Under the pieces are notes generated by a model. It did no database searches, was not told the origin of the DNA, and worked only from the letters and a program-made list of their open reading frames with translations. DNA of 64,000 nt from Bacillus sp. FJAT-27916 (GTDB lineage Bacteria; Bacillota; Bacilli; Bacillales; Pradoshiaceae), in assembly GCF_001183965.1 (NCBI RefSeq), contig NZ_LFZV01000001.1, positions 2,922,352 to 2,986,351 of the forward strand. The letters run 5' to 3'. Made by a program: the position numbers and the translations under genes. Shown here piece by piece: positions 27,152-35,383 of the stretch (position 1 is the stretch's first letter; each line of letters starts with the position of its first letter).

Positions 27152-27931
27152 TTGGAACATCAGCAGTTATTCTTTTCCAGTGATATGAGCAGTCATAAAC
27201 CGAATACGATCCACAACAAATCGACTGAGTGTCCCTTCTGCAAGCCGGATGAATTACAAAATATTCTGGCAAGAGAAGGAGAAATCATTTGGCTCATGAA
27301 CAAGTATCCCACCCTTAAAGATACGTACCAAACCGTCATCATCGAAACAGATGAATGCACCTCAGATATGAGGAGTTACTCCCGGTCACATATGAGAAGA
27401 TTAATGAACTTCTGCCTGAATAAATGGCAGGAGGTCGAGGATACAGAGGAGTATGAATCTGTCATCTTATTCAAGAATCATGGACCATATTCAGGAGGAA
27501 GCCTTCTTCATCCCCATATGCAAATCATCGGAATGAAGCATGTAGATTACCATCAAAATATCAGCATGACTGACTTCGAAGGAACAAATGTCTTTACCTG
27601 CGGTGGTGTAGAGATGACGATTTCCGCATACCCCATCATTGGGTTTACGGAATTTAATCTCCTGACCGCAGCAGACAATGTGGCAGATACGTTTCCTGAT
27701 ATGCTGCAAATACTTATCCGCTATATATTAAATGGCTTTCATAAAGCCTGCAACAGCTATAATCTATTCTTTTACCGCTTCCAAGATAAGATCATTTGCA
27801 AGGCCATCCCACGTTTTGTTGTCTCTCCATTATTTGTCGGATACAAGATTCCACAGGTCCTAATGGATAGAGATTTGAATCGTATGAAAGATGAGCTATT
27901 TGAACTTTATTCAGCCTATGCTAGGAGCTAG
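27152..27931 (+). CDS. DUF4931 protein, GalT/HIT-like
   Basis: 259-residue cytoplasmic protein resembling galactose-1-phosphate uridylyltransferase. The N-terminal CPFC is a zinc-site-like motif, EYESVILFKNHGPYSGGSLLHPHMQIIG carries the HxHxQ-type nucleotide-transfer motif (HPHMQ), and the rest follows the DUF4931 family. Substrate unknown; the family is probably a nucleotidyl-binding enzyme. Starts at TTG with AAAGGAAGGTG eight bases upstream. Single gene. Confidence 0.75.
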   Translation: MEHQQLFFSSDMSSHKPNTIHNKSTECPFCKPDELQNILAREGEIIWLMNKYPTLKDTYQTVIIETDECTSDMRSYSRSHMRRLMNFCLNKWQEVEDTEEYESVILFKNHGPYSGGSLLHPHMQIIGMKHVDYHQNISMTDFEGTNVFTCGGVEMTISAYPIIGFTEFNLLTAADNVADTFPDMLQILIRYILNGFHKACNSYNLFFYRFQDKIICKAIPRFVVSPLFVGYKIPQVLMDRDLNRMKDELFELYSAYARS

Positions 27932-27938
27932 CATGCTT

Positions 27939-27964
27939 AGCCTGCCAGCTAGGCTTATTTTATT
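27939..27964 (+). terminator. Weak terminator after the DUF4931 gene
   Basis: AGCCT-N7-AGGCT stem followed by TATTTTATT. Confidence 0.45.
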
Positions 27965-28054
27965 GGTACTTGACCTTTTCCGCATTCCTGAAACAGCCCT
28001 CCAAACACTTGATGGCTTATATTGAAAACATGAGAAACTTACCATTATGAGCAT

Positions 28055-28082
28055 AATAAAAAGCGGAATGCATCGCATCCGC
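28055..28082 (-). terminator. Minus-strand terminator of an unassigned transcript
   Basis: Minus-strand GCGGATGC-GAT-GCATTCCGC (one bulge) followed by TTTTTATT. It implies a minus-strand transcript ending here; the only ORF upstream is the 33-residue one at 28097-28198. Confidence 0.5.
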
Positions 28083-28096
28083 CCCAAATGTCTCCA

Positions 28097-28198
28097 TTAC
28101 ACCATATTTTCTTCAAAGGAATCGTCACACGGAATCAAAAAAGGATGTGTGTTACTAACAAACACCGCCTGGTTCCACTCATCCCGAGCGACCTCCAT
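28097..28198 (-). other. Possible small or relict ORF (33 residues)
   Basis: ATG to TAA frame coding for a hydrophilic peptide (MEVARDEWNQAVFVSNTHPF...) directly upstream of the terminator at 28055. No ribosome binding site is visible and a stop abuts the ATG, so it may be the tail of a decayed gene. In 28210-28330 another minus-strand frame gives ANVEIILINDSSTV, reminiscent of a family 2 glycosyltransferase start. Otherwise 27965-28371 holds no recognisable gene. Confidence 0.25.
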
Positions 28199-28371
28199 TC
28201 AATGTGGCTGCGAGTCGTTCATTCTGCCGTTAGAATAGATCTATCCGGCACTGTCAAACGGTTGAGCTATCATTTATGAGAATGATTTCTACATTGGCCA
28301 ATCGTATACTTTCCGTTTCTCTCGCAAAAAGGACTTCGCTTATACACTGGGACAATCATGCTCCTATTTCT

Positions 28372-28716
28372 TCAGCTTTTTACGTTCTTCGTCTTCCATT
28401 TAATATATTCTACTAATGCCCTGTATTCTTCCATGTCCTCCTTTTCAATCACAGTCGTCTTCAATTCCTCAATCAAATCAATCAGCTCTTCATTCAGGTT
28501 TTCACTTTGATCCATTTGCTGCTCAATCTTCAGCAATGTCTTCAAATCAACATGCAAGACGAGCGCAAGCCTCTTAAGAACTTCAATAGAAGGATTCTGA
28601 TTGACGCCCCGCTCGATATTGCTCAAGTAAGATTTCGATATCCCCGCATTTACTGCCAGCTGAGTCAAGGTCATCCCTTTTCTCTTCCGTATTTGCTGAA
28701 TGTTTTTTCCGATCAT
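28372..28716 (-). CDS. SinR-like XRE-family regulator
   Basis: 114 residues: N-terminal Cro/CI HTH (about 5-60; MTLTQLAVNAGISKSYLSNI and NPSIEVLKRLALVL) and a C-terminal two-helix region (about 70-112) resembling the Sin dimerisation segment (EYRALVEYIKWK). SinR/SlrR repress matrix and biofilm genes and are antagonised by SinI; no sinI is adjacent. Good start: ATG after AAAGGAGAT. The neighbouring acetyltransferase gene at 28804 resembles the matrix gene epsM. Control of that gene by this regulator is inference. Confidence 0.8.
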   Translation of the reverse strand: MIGKNIQQIRKRKGMTLTQLAVNAGISKSYLSNIERGVNQNPSIEVLKRLALVLHVDLKTLLKIEQQMDQSENLNEELIDLIEELKTTVIEKEDMEEYRALVEYIKWKTKNVKS

Positions 28717-28803
28717 GGAAATCTCCTTTCCGAAATGGATCCGGCCTTTTTAGGCAATCGACGACTTAACCTATCTATTTAAACGATCTATGTCGTGACA
28801 GAG

Positions 28804-29466
28804 TTAATAACTCGCATTGGCATTAAATCCGCCACCCTTTTCTTTCTTATACACCCTTGCTGGAACCGCTAAAGCCTGTGCAAATTCAGGAACATCCGCT
28901 GTCACCGTTGCACCTGCTCCCACTACAGCCCAGCGCCCAATTTCCACATCGGGTATAACCGTTGCATTCGCCCCAACCAATACACCTTGGTTTACTTTAA
29001 CCCCGCTAGTCAAGCATGCACGCGGTGATATTTGGACAAAATCATCTATATGGCAATCATGTTCAACGACAGAAGCGGTATTAATGATGCCGTGCTTGCC
29101 AATCTTCGCTTCCGCATTCACGACGGCCCCCGGCATCACGACCGTGCCAACTCCTATCTCAGCATTCGGGCTCACGATCGCACGCTTGGAAATGACGGAT
29201 GTATAGCAGTCATCCGCTAGATTCAACTGATTAACCACCGTTTTTCTTGTTAAATTATCACTAATTGTGATAACGAGCCTCGCACAGAACACATGACTTA
29301 AGAGAGATTTAGCCGCAGCAATCGGCCCATAATAAATGTCACCCTTCTTAAACAGCTTTTCATATCGGTTATCCAAGTACGCAGCAATCCTGTCAGGAGC
29401 TGTGCTTTCAATCATATCTTTGACAACCTTGCTATGACCGTCATCTCCCACTAATATATAATTCAT
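28804..29466 (-). CDS. NeuD/PglD/EpsM-like sugar O- or N-acetyltransferase
   Basis: 220-residue left-handed beta-helix acyltransferase. An N-terminal Rossmann-like part (MNYILVGDDGHSKVVKDMI) leads into hexapeptide repeats (IGVGTVVMPGAVVNAEAKIG, NTASVVEHDCHIDDFVQISP with the catalytic His, GVLVGANATVIPDVEIG). Relatives acetylate UDP-linked 4-amino sugars used in exopolysaccharide, e.g. EpsM of Bacillus. No other eps genes are nearby. It starts at ATG after CAAGGAGT and lies upstream of the SinR-like gene on the same strand. Confidence 0.85.
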   Translation of the reverse strand: MNYILVGDDGHSKVVKDMIESTAPDRIAAYLDNRYEKLFKKGDIYYGPIAAAKSLLSHVFCARLVITISDNLTRKTVVNQLNLADDCYTSVISKRAIVSPNAEIGVGTVVMPGAVVNAEAKIGKHGIINTASVVEHDCHIDDFVQISPRACLTSGVKVNQGVLVGANATVIPDVEIGRWAVVGAGATVTADVPEFAQALAVPARVYKKEKGGGFNANASY

Positions 29467-30275
29467 CTAATTCCCACTCCTTGAGTTCGGACGGTTTCAA
29501 TATAGAAACACAGTCGTCTCCCCCTTCGATTCACTTCCTTATGATGATATTTCTGGTATTCAAGGACAAAGAAAGCACATGGAAATCCTACTCTCCATCC
29601 CACAGCGCTATCATCACATCAAAAAGCAATGGCTTATGTACAGTACATGGACAAGTACGTTATTATTCTTCCTACCCTTCTTTCCCTTTAATCATTCGGA
29701 AAGACATTCCTAAATAATGGAAAATGAGTATCAGGGTAGGTAAATAAAACGAACAGGACTTTCAGCCAAGCTATTCAATTTCATAGGGGGTACTCATATT
29801 ATAAAGCAAATAATCTATCATCGATATGTCAGGAGGGAACATATTTCAATAGAATTGTATACAAAGCTTCAATAGGATAATCTCTCGCAACCATCTCCTT
29901 ATTCAGCAAACCCGCTAAATTCTTTATTAAGAACGATAAGATTAAATAAACCAACGTTTCCATCATTGGACAGGAATGTGCCAGGATTGTTATCAGACCT
30001 CTGAATCAGTGATTGCTGTTAGATTTATACAAAACGACAATAAACTTGTTTCGTCATTCGTTCATCCTTATAGTCCATATATTGAATAGTCAAATATATA
30101 CCTTTAAATTGTTCTTTACCAAGAATTTATAGGATAAAAATACCATTTTTCTATTAGACTTGTCAATGTCTCTTCTAAAACAAGAAAAAATTATAGGATT
30201 AAATCTAATTAGGAGAGTTTTTGTATACGTATAAAGTGATGAACAATATTTTATTAAAAAAGTTACCAAGGTATA
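29467..30275. other. AT-rich intergenic region without recognisable genes
   Basis: About 800 bp with no credible coding region on either strand; the one 78-codon plus-strand frame (29481-29717) has no ribosome binding site and no recognisable composition. A TGTACAGTACA palindrome lies near 29637-29647. The region may be the left flank of the former integrated element at the tRNA. Confidence 0.5.
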
Positions 30276-30304
30276 TTGACTTTTATCCTGTAAGCATTTA
30301 TATT
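30276..30304 (+). promoter_or_regulatory. Promoter of the tRNA-Val gene
   Basis: TTGACT (30276-30281), 17-bp spacer, TATATT (30299-30304); transcription would start about 20 bp upstream of the mature tRNA. Confidence 0.75.
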
Positions 30305-30332
30305 AAATATTGTCTTAAACATTTACATATAC

Positions 30333-30405
30333 GATTCCGTAGCTCAGCTGGGAGAGCACCACCTTGACAGGGTGGGGGTCGCTGGTTCGAACCCAGTCGG
30401 GATCA
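30333..30405 (+). tRNA. tRNA-Val (anticodon GAC)
   Basis: 73-nt cloverleaf: acceptor GATTCCG with CGGGATC, D arm GCTC/GAGC, anticodon stem CCACC/GGTGG with loop TTGACAG (anticodon GAC), T arm GCTGG-TTCGAAC-CCAGT, discriminator A. No encoded CCA. It stands alone, with its own promoter and terminator. A tyrosine integrase relic faces its 3' end, the usual geometry of a tRNA-targeting integration site. Confidence 0.92.
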
Positions 30406-30414
30406 TACTTTTTG

Positions 30415-30450
30415 AGAAGGCTTAAACCATATCGGTTTAAGCCTTCTTTC
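30415..30450 (+). terminator. Terminator of the tRNA-Val gene
   Basis: AGAAGGCTTAAACC-ATATC-GGTTTAAGCCTTCT, 14-bp perfect stem, then TTCTATT. Confidence 0.9.
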
Positions 30451-30482
30451 TATTGATTCAGGAAGCGATGTTAAACGGAAAT

Positions 30483-30611
30483 GTTGATTTCCGTTACAGG
30501 CGCTCGCTTTCCGTGGGGCGTCCGGGGAGCCTCCTCGCCGCTTTCTGCGTCTGTGGGGTCTCCCCTGTCCGCTGCTCCCACAGGAGTCGAGCGCCTTCCA
30601 CTACAATCAAC
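30483..30611. repeat. Palindromic dispersed repeat (MITE-like, Bacillaceae type)
   Basis: 129 bp, bounded by GTTGATT and AATCAAC. The arms remain complementary inward (GGCGCTCG near the left end, CGAGCGCC near the right end) with GGGGAGCC...GGTCTCCCC in the middle. Much higher GC than its surroundings and no ORF. I recognise this sequence type as a widely dispersed intergenic repeat of Bacillaceae genomes; its mobility is unproven. Confidence 0.75.
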
Positions 30612-30668
30612 GGTGTTTGAAGGTTAGCTTTATTTTTTTAAAGATTTTTAGTAAGAGACATATCTGCA

Positions 30669-31578
30669 TTATTTAACTAACAAAAGACTACTAATAAGAG
30701 ATTGCATAAGCCCTTTGTTTCCAAAGGCTTCAGCTGTCTCCCTTATTACCGTTAAACCAAAATGTTCACCAAACCGATTTGCTGTCCGCTTCTGCATTTC
30801 TTCATTTGTATGGGAATAGATATCGAGTGTAATTCCGACTCGGGCATGTCCAAGCCTCTCACTAACCACTTTCGGATTCTCACCCATCCGCATAAGAATT
30901 GTTGCATGAGTATGCCGTAGATTGTGGAATGGCATATAAGGAACCTTCGCCAGTTTGATTAGGCGCTGATACTTTCTTAGAAGGTTGCGCGGTTCCATAT
31001 ATGTGCCTACAGAAGAAGCAATAACGATTCCTAATTCATTTGGTTTCTGCCTTATCTTATATTCCACTAAAGCATCACGGACATCCGGAGAGAGAAAAAC
31101 TTCTCGTACAGAATGAGCTGTTTTTACTTCCTTCACATATAAGCCCTTCTCATTTGTCCTTACTAATGATTCGACCACATGAATCACACCATTCTCCAGA
31201 TCAATGTTATTCCATCTAAGCGCCAACAGTTCTCCACGTCTCATTCCAGTGAAAATGGCCAACAGGAATGGAATCAATTCACCCTCCTGCTCGCAGACTT
31301 CTAAGAAGGTTTTCGCTTCTTCCACCGTCCATATTTGCTTACGCTGTTTATGAACAGTCGGCGGAGTAGCATCACGAGCAGGATTACTCTTGATTAATCC
31401 CCATTTCACAGCTTTCTGCAGAGCTTTTGAGAGGAGATTATGCATCTTTCGTACGGTAGCATTCGCCAAACCCTCCTGTAGCTTGGCATCATAGAACTGA
31501 TCAATGTCATAGGCTGTAATCTTGGATAACGGAGTAGATTTAAAATACGGAATGAGGAAGTGCAGGAGAAAGCAAGAA
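30669..31578 (-). pseudogene. Tyrosine recombinase (phage/ICE integrase), N-terminus lost
   Basis: The C-terminal 266 residues are intact from a TTG at 31469, and the same frame continues upstream to 31578 (FLIPYFKSTPLSKITAYDID), where an IS end begins. Catalytic residues are present: Arg in FTGMRRGELLALRW, HNLRHTH, LGHA and Tyr in LDIYSH. The missing part is the N-terminal arm-binding domain and part of the core-binding domain. Family: integrases of phages and ICEBs1-like elements. It points toward the tRNA-Val 3' end 260 bp away, as at an attL. Probably non-functional. Confidence 0.85.
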
Positions 31579-32361
31579 TGAACTGCACCCTATAAAGTAG
31601 ACAGCTTAATAAAAAGGGATGTGCCGTGTTTATGCGGCGATGAGATGACTTCGGTAAGCTGCCGGAGTCATCTTCTTTAATGTCCATTGCTTTCTCGTAT
31701 TGTTATAGTCGTTCCATATAATCATCAATCATATATTTTAGTTCCGCCAAACTGTTTGCCTTCTTGTAAGGAACTTCGTCCTTCATATGTCCAAAGAAGG
31801 ATTCCATAGGGGCGTTGTCCAGGCAGTTTCCCCTTCGTGACATGGACTGTAAGAGCCCCATCTCTTTCACGCAAGACTGATATTCAGGATGCGTGTAATG
31901 AAACCCTTGATCCGAATGAATCATTGCTTCTGGATGTAATTGTTTCTCATAAAAGCTTTCTAACTTGGTTAATGTTCGGTAGACTATCTCCATCCGCAGG
32001 CTTGTCGAGAGTTCATAGGCGACGATCTCTCGTGTCGCCACATCTTTCACGCAAGACAAATAAGCCGTCTTCCCACCACGGAATTGCAGGTAGGTGATGT
32101 CGGTCAAGAAGACTTTCCCTGGTTCCTGTTGGTCAAACTGGCGGTTCAAATGGTTGGGTACCTGACGGTGAACCTCTGTTGCCTTGGCCATCGTAGGGTA
32201 AGGGTTCGCTCTCCGTACCTTGGCAAAAAAGTGAAACTTGCGCATCAATCGAAGGATTTTCTTGTGGTTCATTGGCATTGGCTGACCGGCTTTCTCGGTG
32301 ACTTCCATATATAAGCCGCGATAACCGATTTTCCCTTGGGCCTCATCATAAATCTCTTTTT
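31579..32361 (-). mobile_element. Truncated IS3-family element (IS150 group)
   Basis: One terminal end, TGAACTGCACCCTATAAAGT..., is visible at 31579, exactly where the integrase frame is broken. The element contains the C-terminal transposase part (orfB). The other end, orfA and the start of orfB are missing: at 32361 the sequence switches directly to an ABC permease fragment. The element therefore inserted in the integrase and later lost its left half by deletion. Confidence 0.85.
31630..32361 (-). pseudogene. IS3-family transposase orfB, 5'-truncated and frameshifted
   Basis: Encodes the DDE catalytic domain of an IS3 orfB: HTH-like region with [14 protein letters not shown], then D (FLTDITYLQFRGGK), D (IHSDQGFHYTHPEYQ) and E (NAPMESFFGHMKDE). 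Near 31707 a one-base insertion makes a premature stop after DDYMERL; in the next frame the native tail (YNNTRKQWTLKKMTPAAYRS) continues to a TAA at 31630. The 5' end fuses to unrelated sequence. Non-functional. Confidence 0.85.
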
Positions 32362-32448
32362 GGCGCCATCTATTTCAGCAGATTCATATAGTTCCTTAGG
32401 AATGTTCTGCAACCCAGCCAAAAAGTATAATACATTGACTCCCAATCG
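32362..32448 (-). pseudogene. Fragment of a sugar ABC-transporter permease (MalF/UgpA type)
   Basis: 29 codons read [20 protein letters not shown]... ESAEIDGA, the highly conserved EAA-loop region of carbohydrate ABC permeases. A stop codon precedes the fragment and IS DNA follows it. It is the only remnant of a sugar uptake system once located here, next to the surviving beta-glucosidase gene. Confidence 0.75.
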
Positions 32449-32614
32449 CTAATCACATCAAATTTGTACTAATATAACAAAAATAGTGCGAGAGAAAGGA
32501 TAAGAAAAATACTATAGTAGAATTAGTGAAAAACTTCACAAATGATATTAATCCAGATATAACAAGGGAAGAAATCTTCCTTTTTGTTTGAAGGCTACCT
32601 GGATATTTCAACGA

Positions 32615-32628
32615 TGTAAGCGTTTTAA
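32615..32628 (+). promoter_or_regulatory. cre-like box upstream of the beta-glucosidase gene
   Basis: TGTAAGCGTTTTAA matches the cre consensus except at one position (A for C at position 13). 40 bp upstream of the ATG. Consistent with CcpA repression of a glycoside hydrolase. The region 32449-32667 otherwise holds no gene. Confidence 0.6.
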
Positions 32629-32667
32629 AGAGAAAGTAAGAACACTATTATGTGAGGAGAGTTCAAC

Positions 32668-34845
32668 ATGAGTCAACAGAATATGGTTATGGATAAGACC
32701 GAGCAGTTTCCATGGATGGACAAGTCACTTTCACCACGTGAGCGTGCTGAGAAGCTTGTTGCTGCTATGACTTTGGAGCAAAAGATTGCCCAGCTGCACG
32801 GTGCCATGAATACAATCAACATCTATGACTTGCCATCCATGGATGAAATGAATATGATGAGCCCTGAGGAGCAAGAGCGCCTTATGGCTCAAATCCAAGT
32901 TCAGCGCCATGTTAAGGGTATTGAAGAGTTGGGTATCCCTCGTTTCCGTATTACAAACGGACCTGTAGGCGTAGGTATGGGGGATGGTCATCCAAGCCCG
33001 CCAGCTACTGCACTGCCAATGACAATTGGTCTTGCTGCAGGCTTTGATCCTGAGCTAGCGCGTGAGTACGGGGATATCATTGGTTCTGAGACGGCTACGC
33101 TTGGCCAGCATGTTCTTGAAGGACCAGGGGTTTGCCTGCACAGAACGCCAATCGCTGGTCGTAACTTTGAATATTTCTCTGAAGATCCATACCTTTCCGG
33201 TGTAATGGGCGTTGAGGTTACGAAAGCGATTCAGGAGCATGACGTTATTGCGATGGGTAAACACTATGCCGTTAACGATCAGGAGTACGAGCGCTTCCGC
33301 ACAAGTGTTGAGTTAGATGAGCATGTATTGCGCGAGCTTTACCTTCTGCCTTTCGAAATGTTAGTCAAAGACGGTGACATCGCCGCTATAATGAGCGCTT
33401 ACAACCGTGTTCGCGGTGTGTACGCAACGGAAAGCCGCTACCTTCTTAACGATATCCTTCGTGACGAATGGGGCTTCCAAGGGTATGTACAATCTGACTT
33501 CTGGTCTTGCCGTTCTGCTGCTGCATCATTGAATGCTGGTATGGACCATGAAATGCCGGATGCTAAATGGTTGAACGAGACGAATGTGAAGAATGCCCTC
33601 CAAGACACGAGCCTTGAAATTGAAACGGTTGACCGTGCATTGGTTCGCCGCTATACACAAATGTTCCGTTTCAATCAATTCGAGCGTCCTTACAATCCAG
33701 GTGAGATTGATGCGAAAGGACACGGAGCTAGATCTCGCAAAATCGGTTCTCAAGCTGCCGTTCTTCTCAAAAATGAAGGCGATATTCTGCCGCTTGACCC
33801 GAAAGCCTATGCTAATATCGTGATCATTGGTCAATCCGAATTCGTTGATGATGCGTGCAATGGTGGTGGGGGCAGTTCAAAGGTAACTCCGCTCTACACT
33901 GTACCACCAGTAGAAGGTATGCAGAATGTACTGCAAGGTCTTGGTTCAGACTCTAAAGTCAGCAAGTTCACAGTTGCTTCCGATTTATCAAATCTTGAAG
34001 AAGCAAAAGCTGCTGCAGCTAAAGCAGACATGGTGATCTTAATGGCTGGTTTGGTTGCCTCTGAAGGCTTTGACTTGCCAACACCAAACATGTTGAACGA
34101 CCAAAACCGCATGGTTGACGAATTGTTGGATATCAATCCGCAAACTGTTGTTGTCATGAAAGACAGCAGCCCAGTCATGATGCCATGGATTTCTAAAGCT
34201 AAAGCAGTTCTTGAAGCTTGGAACCAAGGTACTGAAGATGGTCACGTTGTGGCTGATTTACTCTTCGGTGTAGTTAACCCATCAGGTAAGGTTCCTACAA
34301 CCTATGCGGCATCTGAAAGCGACCTATTATACGCAGGCAAGCCTGAGCGCTACCCTGGTACAGATGAAGGAAACGGCTTCCCAGTTATCCGTTATTCTGA
34401 AGGCCTCAACATGGGCTACCGCTGGTTCCAGTCTCAAGGAATTAAGCCATTATTCCCGTTCGGATATGGGCTATCCTACACAACCTTTGAGCTTTCTGGA
34501 TTCTCAGTCACACCAGAACAAACAGACGGCAAATCTCCTATCACGGTTAAAGTAACCGTAACGAACACAGGAAAAGTGGCTGGAGCTGAAGTTGTTCAAG
34601 TATACCTAGGCATTCCTGTCCACGGACAGCCGCCTAAACGTCTAGTTGGCTTCCAAAAAGTTCACCTAGAGCCTAATGAGTCACGTGAAGTAACAATCAC
34701 AATTGACCCAGCTGCTACGAACCATCCAATGGGCGTATGGGACTACTATGAACATGACTTCGTCGTAAGACCTGGCGAGTACACTGTATATGTTGGGACT
34801 TCCAGCGAAGATACTCCTTATAAAGGCACAGTAGTTGTTGAATAA
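32668..34845 (+). CDS. Glycoside hydrolase family 3 beta-glucosidase
   Basis: 725 residues, no signal peptide, so probably cytoplasmic. Domains: GH3 N-terminal TIM barrel (about 25-330) with GKHYAVNDQE and the nucleophile Asp277 in VQSDFWS, GH3 C-terminal sandwich (about 360-590) with AVLLKNEGDILPL and a glycine-rich loop, and a C-terminal Fn3-like domain (about 640-715) with VTNTGKVAGAEVVQVYL. It hydrolyses beta-glucosides or related oligosaccharides; exact specificity is not readable. Good start: ATG after GTGAGGAGAG. Single gene beside remnants of a sugar permease, with a cre-like box and its own terminator. Confidence 0.88.
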   Translation: MSQQNMVMDKTEQFPWMDKSLSPRERAEKLVAAMTLEQKIAQLHGAMNTINIYDLPSMDEMNMMSPEEQERLMAQIQVQRHVKGIEELGIPRFRITNGPVGVGMGDGHPSPPATALPMTIGLAAGFDPELAREYGDIIGSETATLGQHVLEGPGVCLHRTPIAGRNFEYFSEDPYLSGVMGVEVTKAIQEHDVIAMGKHYAVNDQEYERFRTSVELDEHVLRELYLLPFEMLVKDGDIAAIMSAYNRVRGVYATESRYLLNDILRDEWGFQGYVQSDFWSCRSAAASLNAGMDHEMPDAKWLNETNVKNALQDTSLEIETVDRALVRRYTQMFRFNQFERPYNPGEIDAKGHGARSRKIGSQAAVLLKNEGDILPLDPKAYANIVIIGQSEFVDDACNGGGGSSKVTPLYTVPPVEGMQNVLQGLGSDSKVSKFTVASDLSNLEEAKAAAAKADMVILMAGLVASEGFDLPTPNMLNDQNRMVDELLDINPQTVVVMKDSSPVMMPWISKAKAVLEAWNQGTEDGHVVADLLFGVVNPSGKVPTTYAASESDLLYAGKPERYPGTDEGNGFPVIRYSEGLNMGYRWFQSQGIKPLFPFGYGLSYTTFELSGFSVTPEQTDGKSPITVKVTVTNTGKVAGAEVVQVYLGIPVHGQPPKRLVGFQKVHLEPNESREVTITIDPAATNHPMGVWDYYEHDFVVRPGEYTVYVGTSSEDTPYKGTVVVE

Positions 34846-34852
34846 AAGAATG

Positions 34853-34889
34853 AAGGATTGAATCCGATTAGGGTTCAATCCTTTTTTCT
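34853..34889 (+). terminator. Terminator of the beta-glucosidase gene
   Basis: AAGGATTGAA-N11-TTCAATCCTT, 10-bp stem, then TTTTCTAGTT. Confidence 0.85.
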
Positions 34890-34942
34890 AGTTATCATCC
34901 TGTTCCTTTACGTTCAGAATCAACATATGATTAATTCCTTGT

Positions 34943-35278
34943 CTATTGATATCTCGCCCCCCACTCACACAACTCCTCCAATACCGGCAGCAAAGTATCA
35001 GCCTTCTCCGTCAAACTGTATTCCACCTTTGGAGGGATTTGCGGGTATTCCTTCCGTTTCACCAGCCCATCTGCCTCCAATTCCTTTAGTTGCGAACTCA
35101 ATGTTTTATACGTGATGGCTCCTATCTGCTTTTTTAAAGCATTGAAGCGTACCGGCTGGTTTTCCGCCAGCAGATAAATGATTACCATCTTCCATTTGCC
35201 CCCGATGACAGATATGGTGTAACCGAATGGTGTGTCTTCAATCTTTTTCACTTTCCCTTTATACTCCTCCATGCCCAT
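34943..35278 (-). CDS. HxlR-family transcriptional regulator
   Basis: 111-residue winged-helix regulator: GYTISVIGGKWKMVIIYLL, RFNALKKQIGAITYKTLSSQLKEL and KRKEYPQIPPKVEYSLTEKA are the standard HxlR motifs. Members often sense aldehydes, quinones or redox stress through a cysteine; here a single Cys lies near the C-terminus (ELCEWGARY). It is divergent from the RidA gene, and an 8-bp inverted repeat in the shared promoter region is the likely operator, giving autoregulation and control of the neighbour. Confidence 0.9.
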   Translation of the reverse strand: MGMEEYKGKVKKIEDTPFGYTISVIGGKWKMVIIYLLAENQPVRFNALKKQIGAITYKTLSSQLKELEADGLVKRKEYPQIPPKVEYSLTEKADTLLPVLEELCEWGARYQ

Positions 35279-35295
35279 CTTCCCACTATCCTTTC

Positions 35296-35328
35296 AGGTA
35301 GTATCTATCAATAAAGTGCGTACTACCT
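35296..35328. promoter_or_regulatory. Candidate HxlR operator
   Basis: AGGTAGTA-N17-TACTACCT, a perfect 8-bp inverted repeat centred between the divergent HxlR and RidA genes. Half sites 25 bp apart (centre to centre) suit a winged-helix dimer (inference). Confidence 0.6.
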
Positions 35329-35383
35329 TTCTATTTGTTTCCAGTTTATACTGAACATACTTTAATGGAAAGGGGTCATAAAC

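Noticed and set aside
28163-28181. T-box-like string on the minus strand (GAGTGGAACCAGGCGG)
   Set aside because: The core differs from the AGGGTGGNACCGCGG consensus by an insertion, there is no downstream minus-strand gene for it to control, and the same bases fall in a coding-like frame.
28047-28279. Two overlapping plus-strand ORFs of 63 codons
   Set aside because: Neither has a ribosome binding site; the first starts just before a hairpin that reads as a terminator on the opposite strand.
29481-29717. 78-codon plus-strand ORF
   Set aside because: No ribosome binding site, no recognisable domain or composition, and it starts inside the upstream region of the acetyltransferase gene.
30333-32667. 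Possible intact integrative element at tRNA-Val
   Set aside because: No second copy of the tRNA 3' end was seen in the window, the integrase lacks its N-terminus and no element core genes are present.
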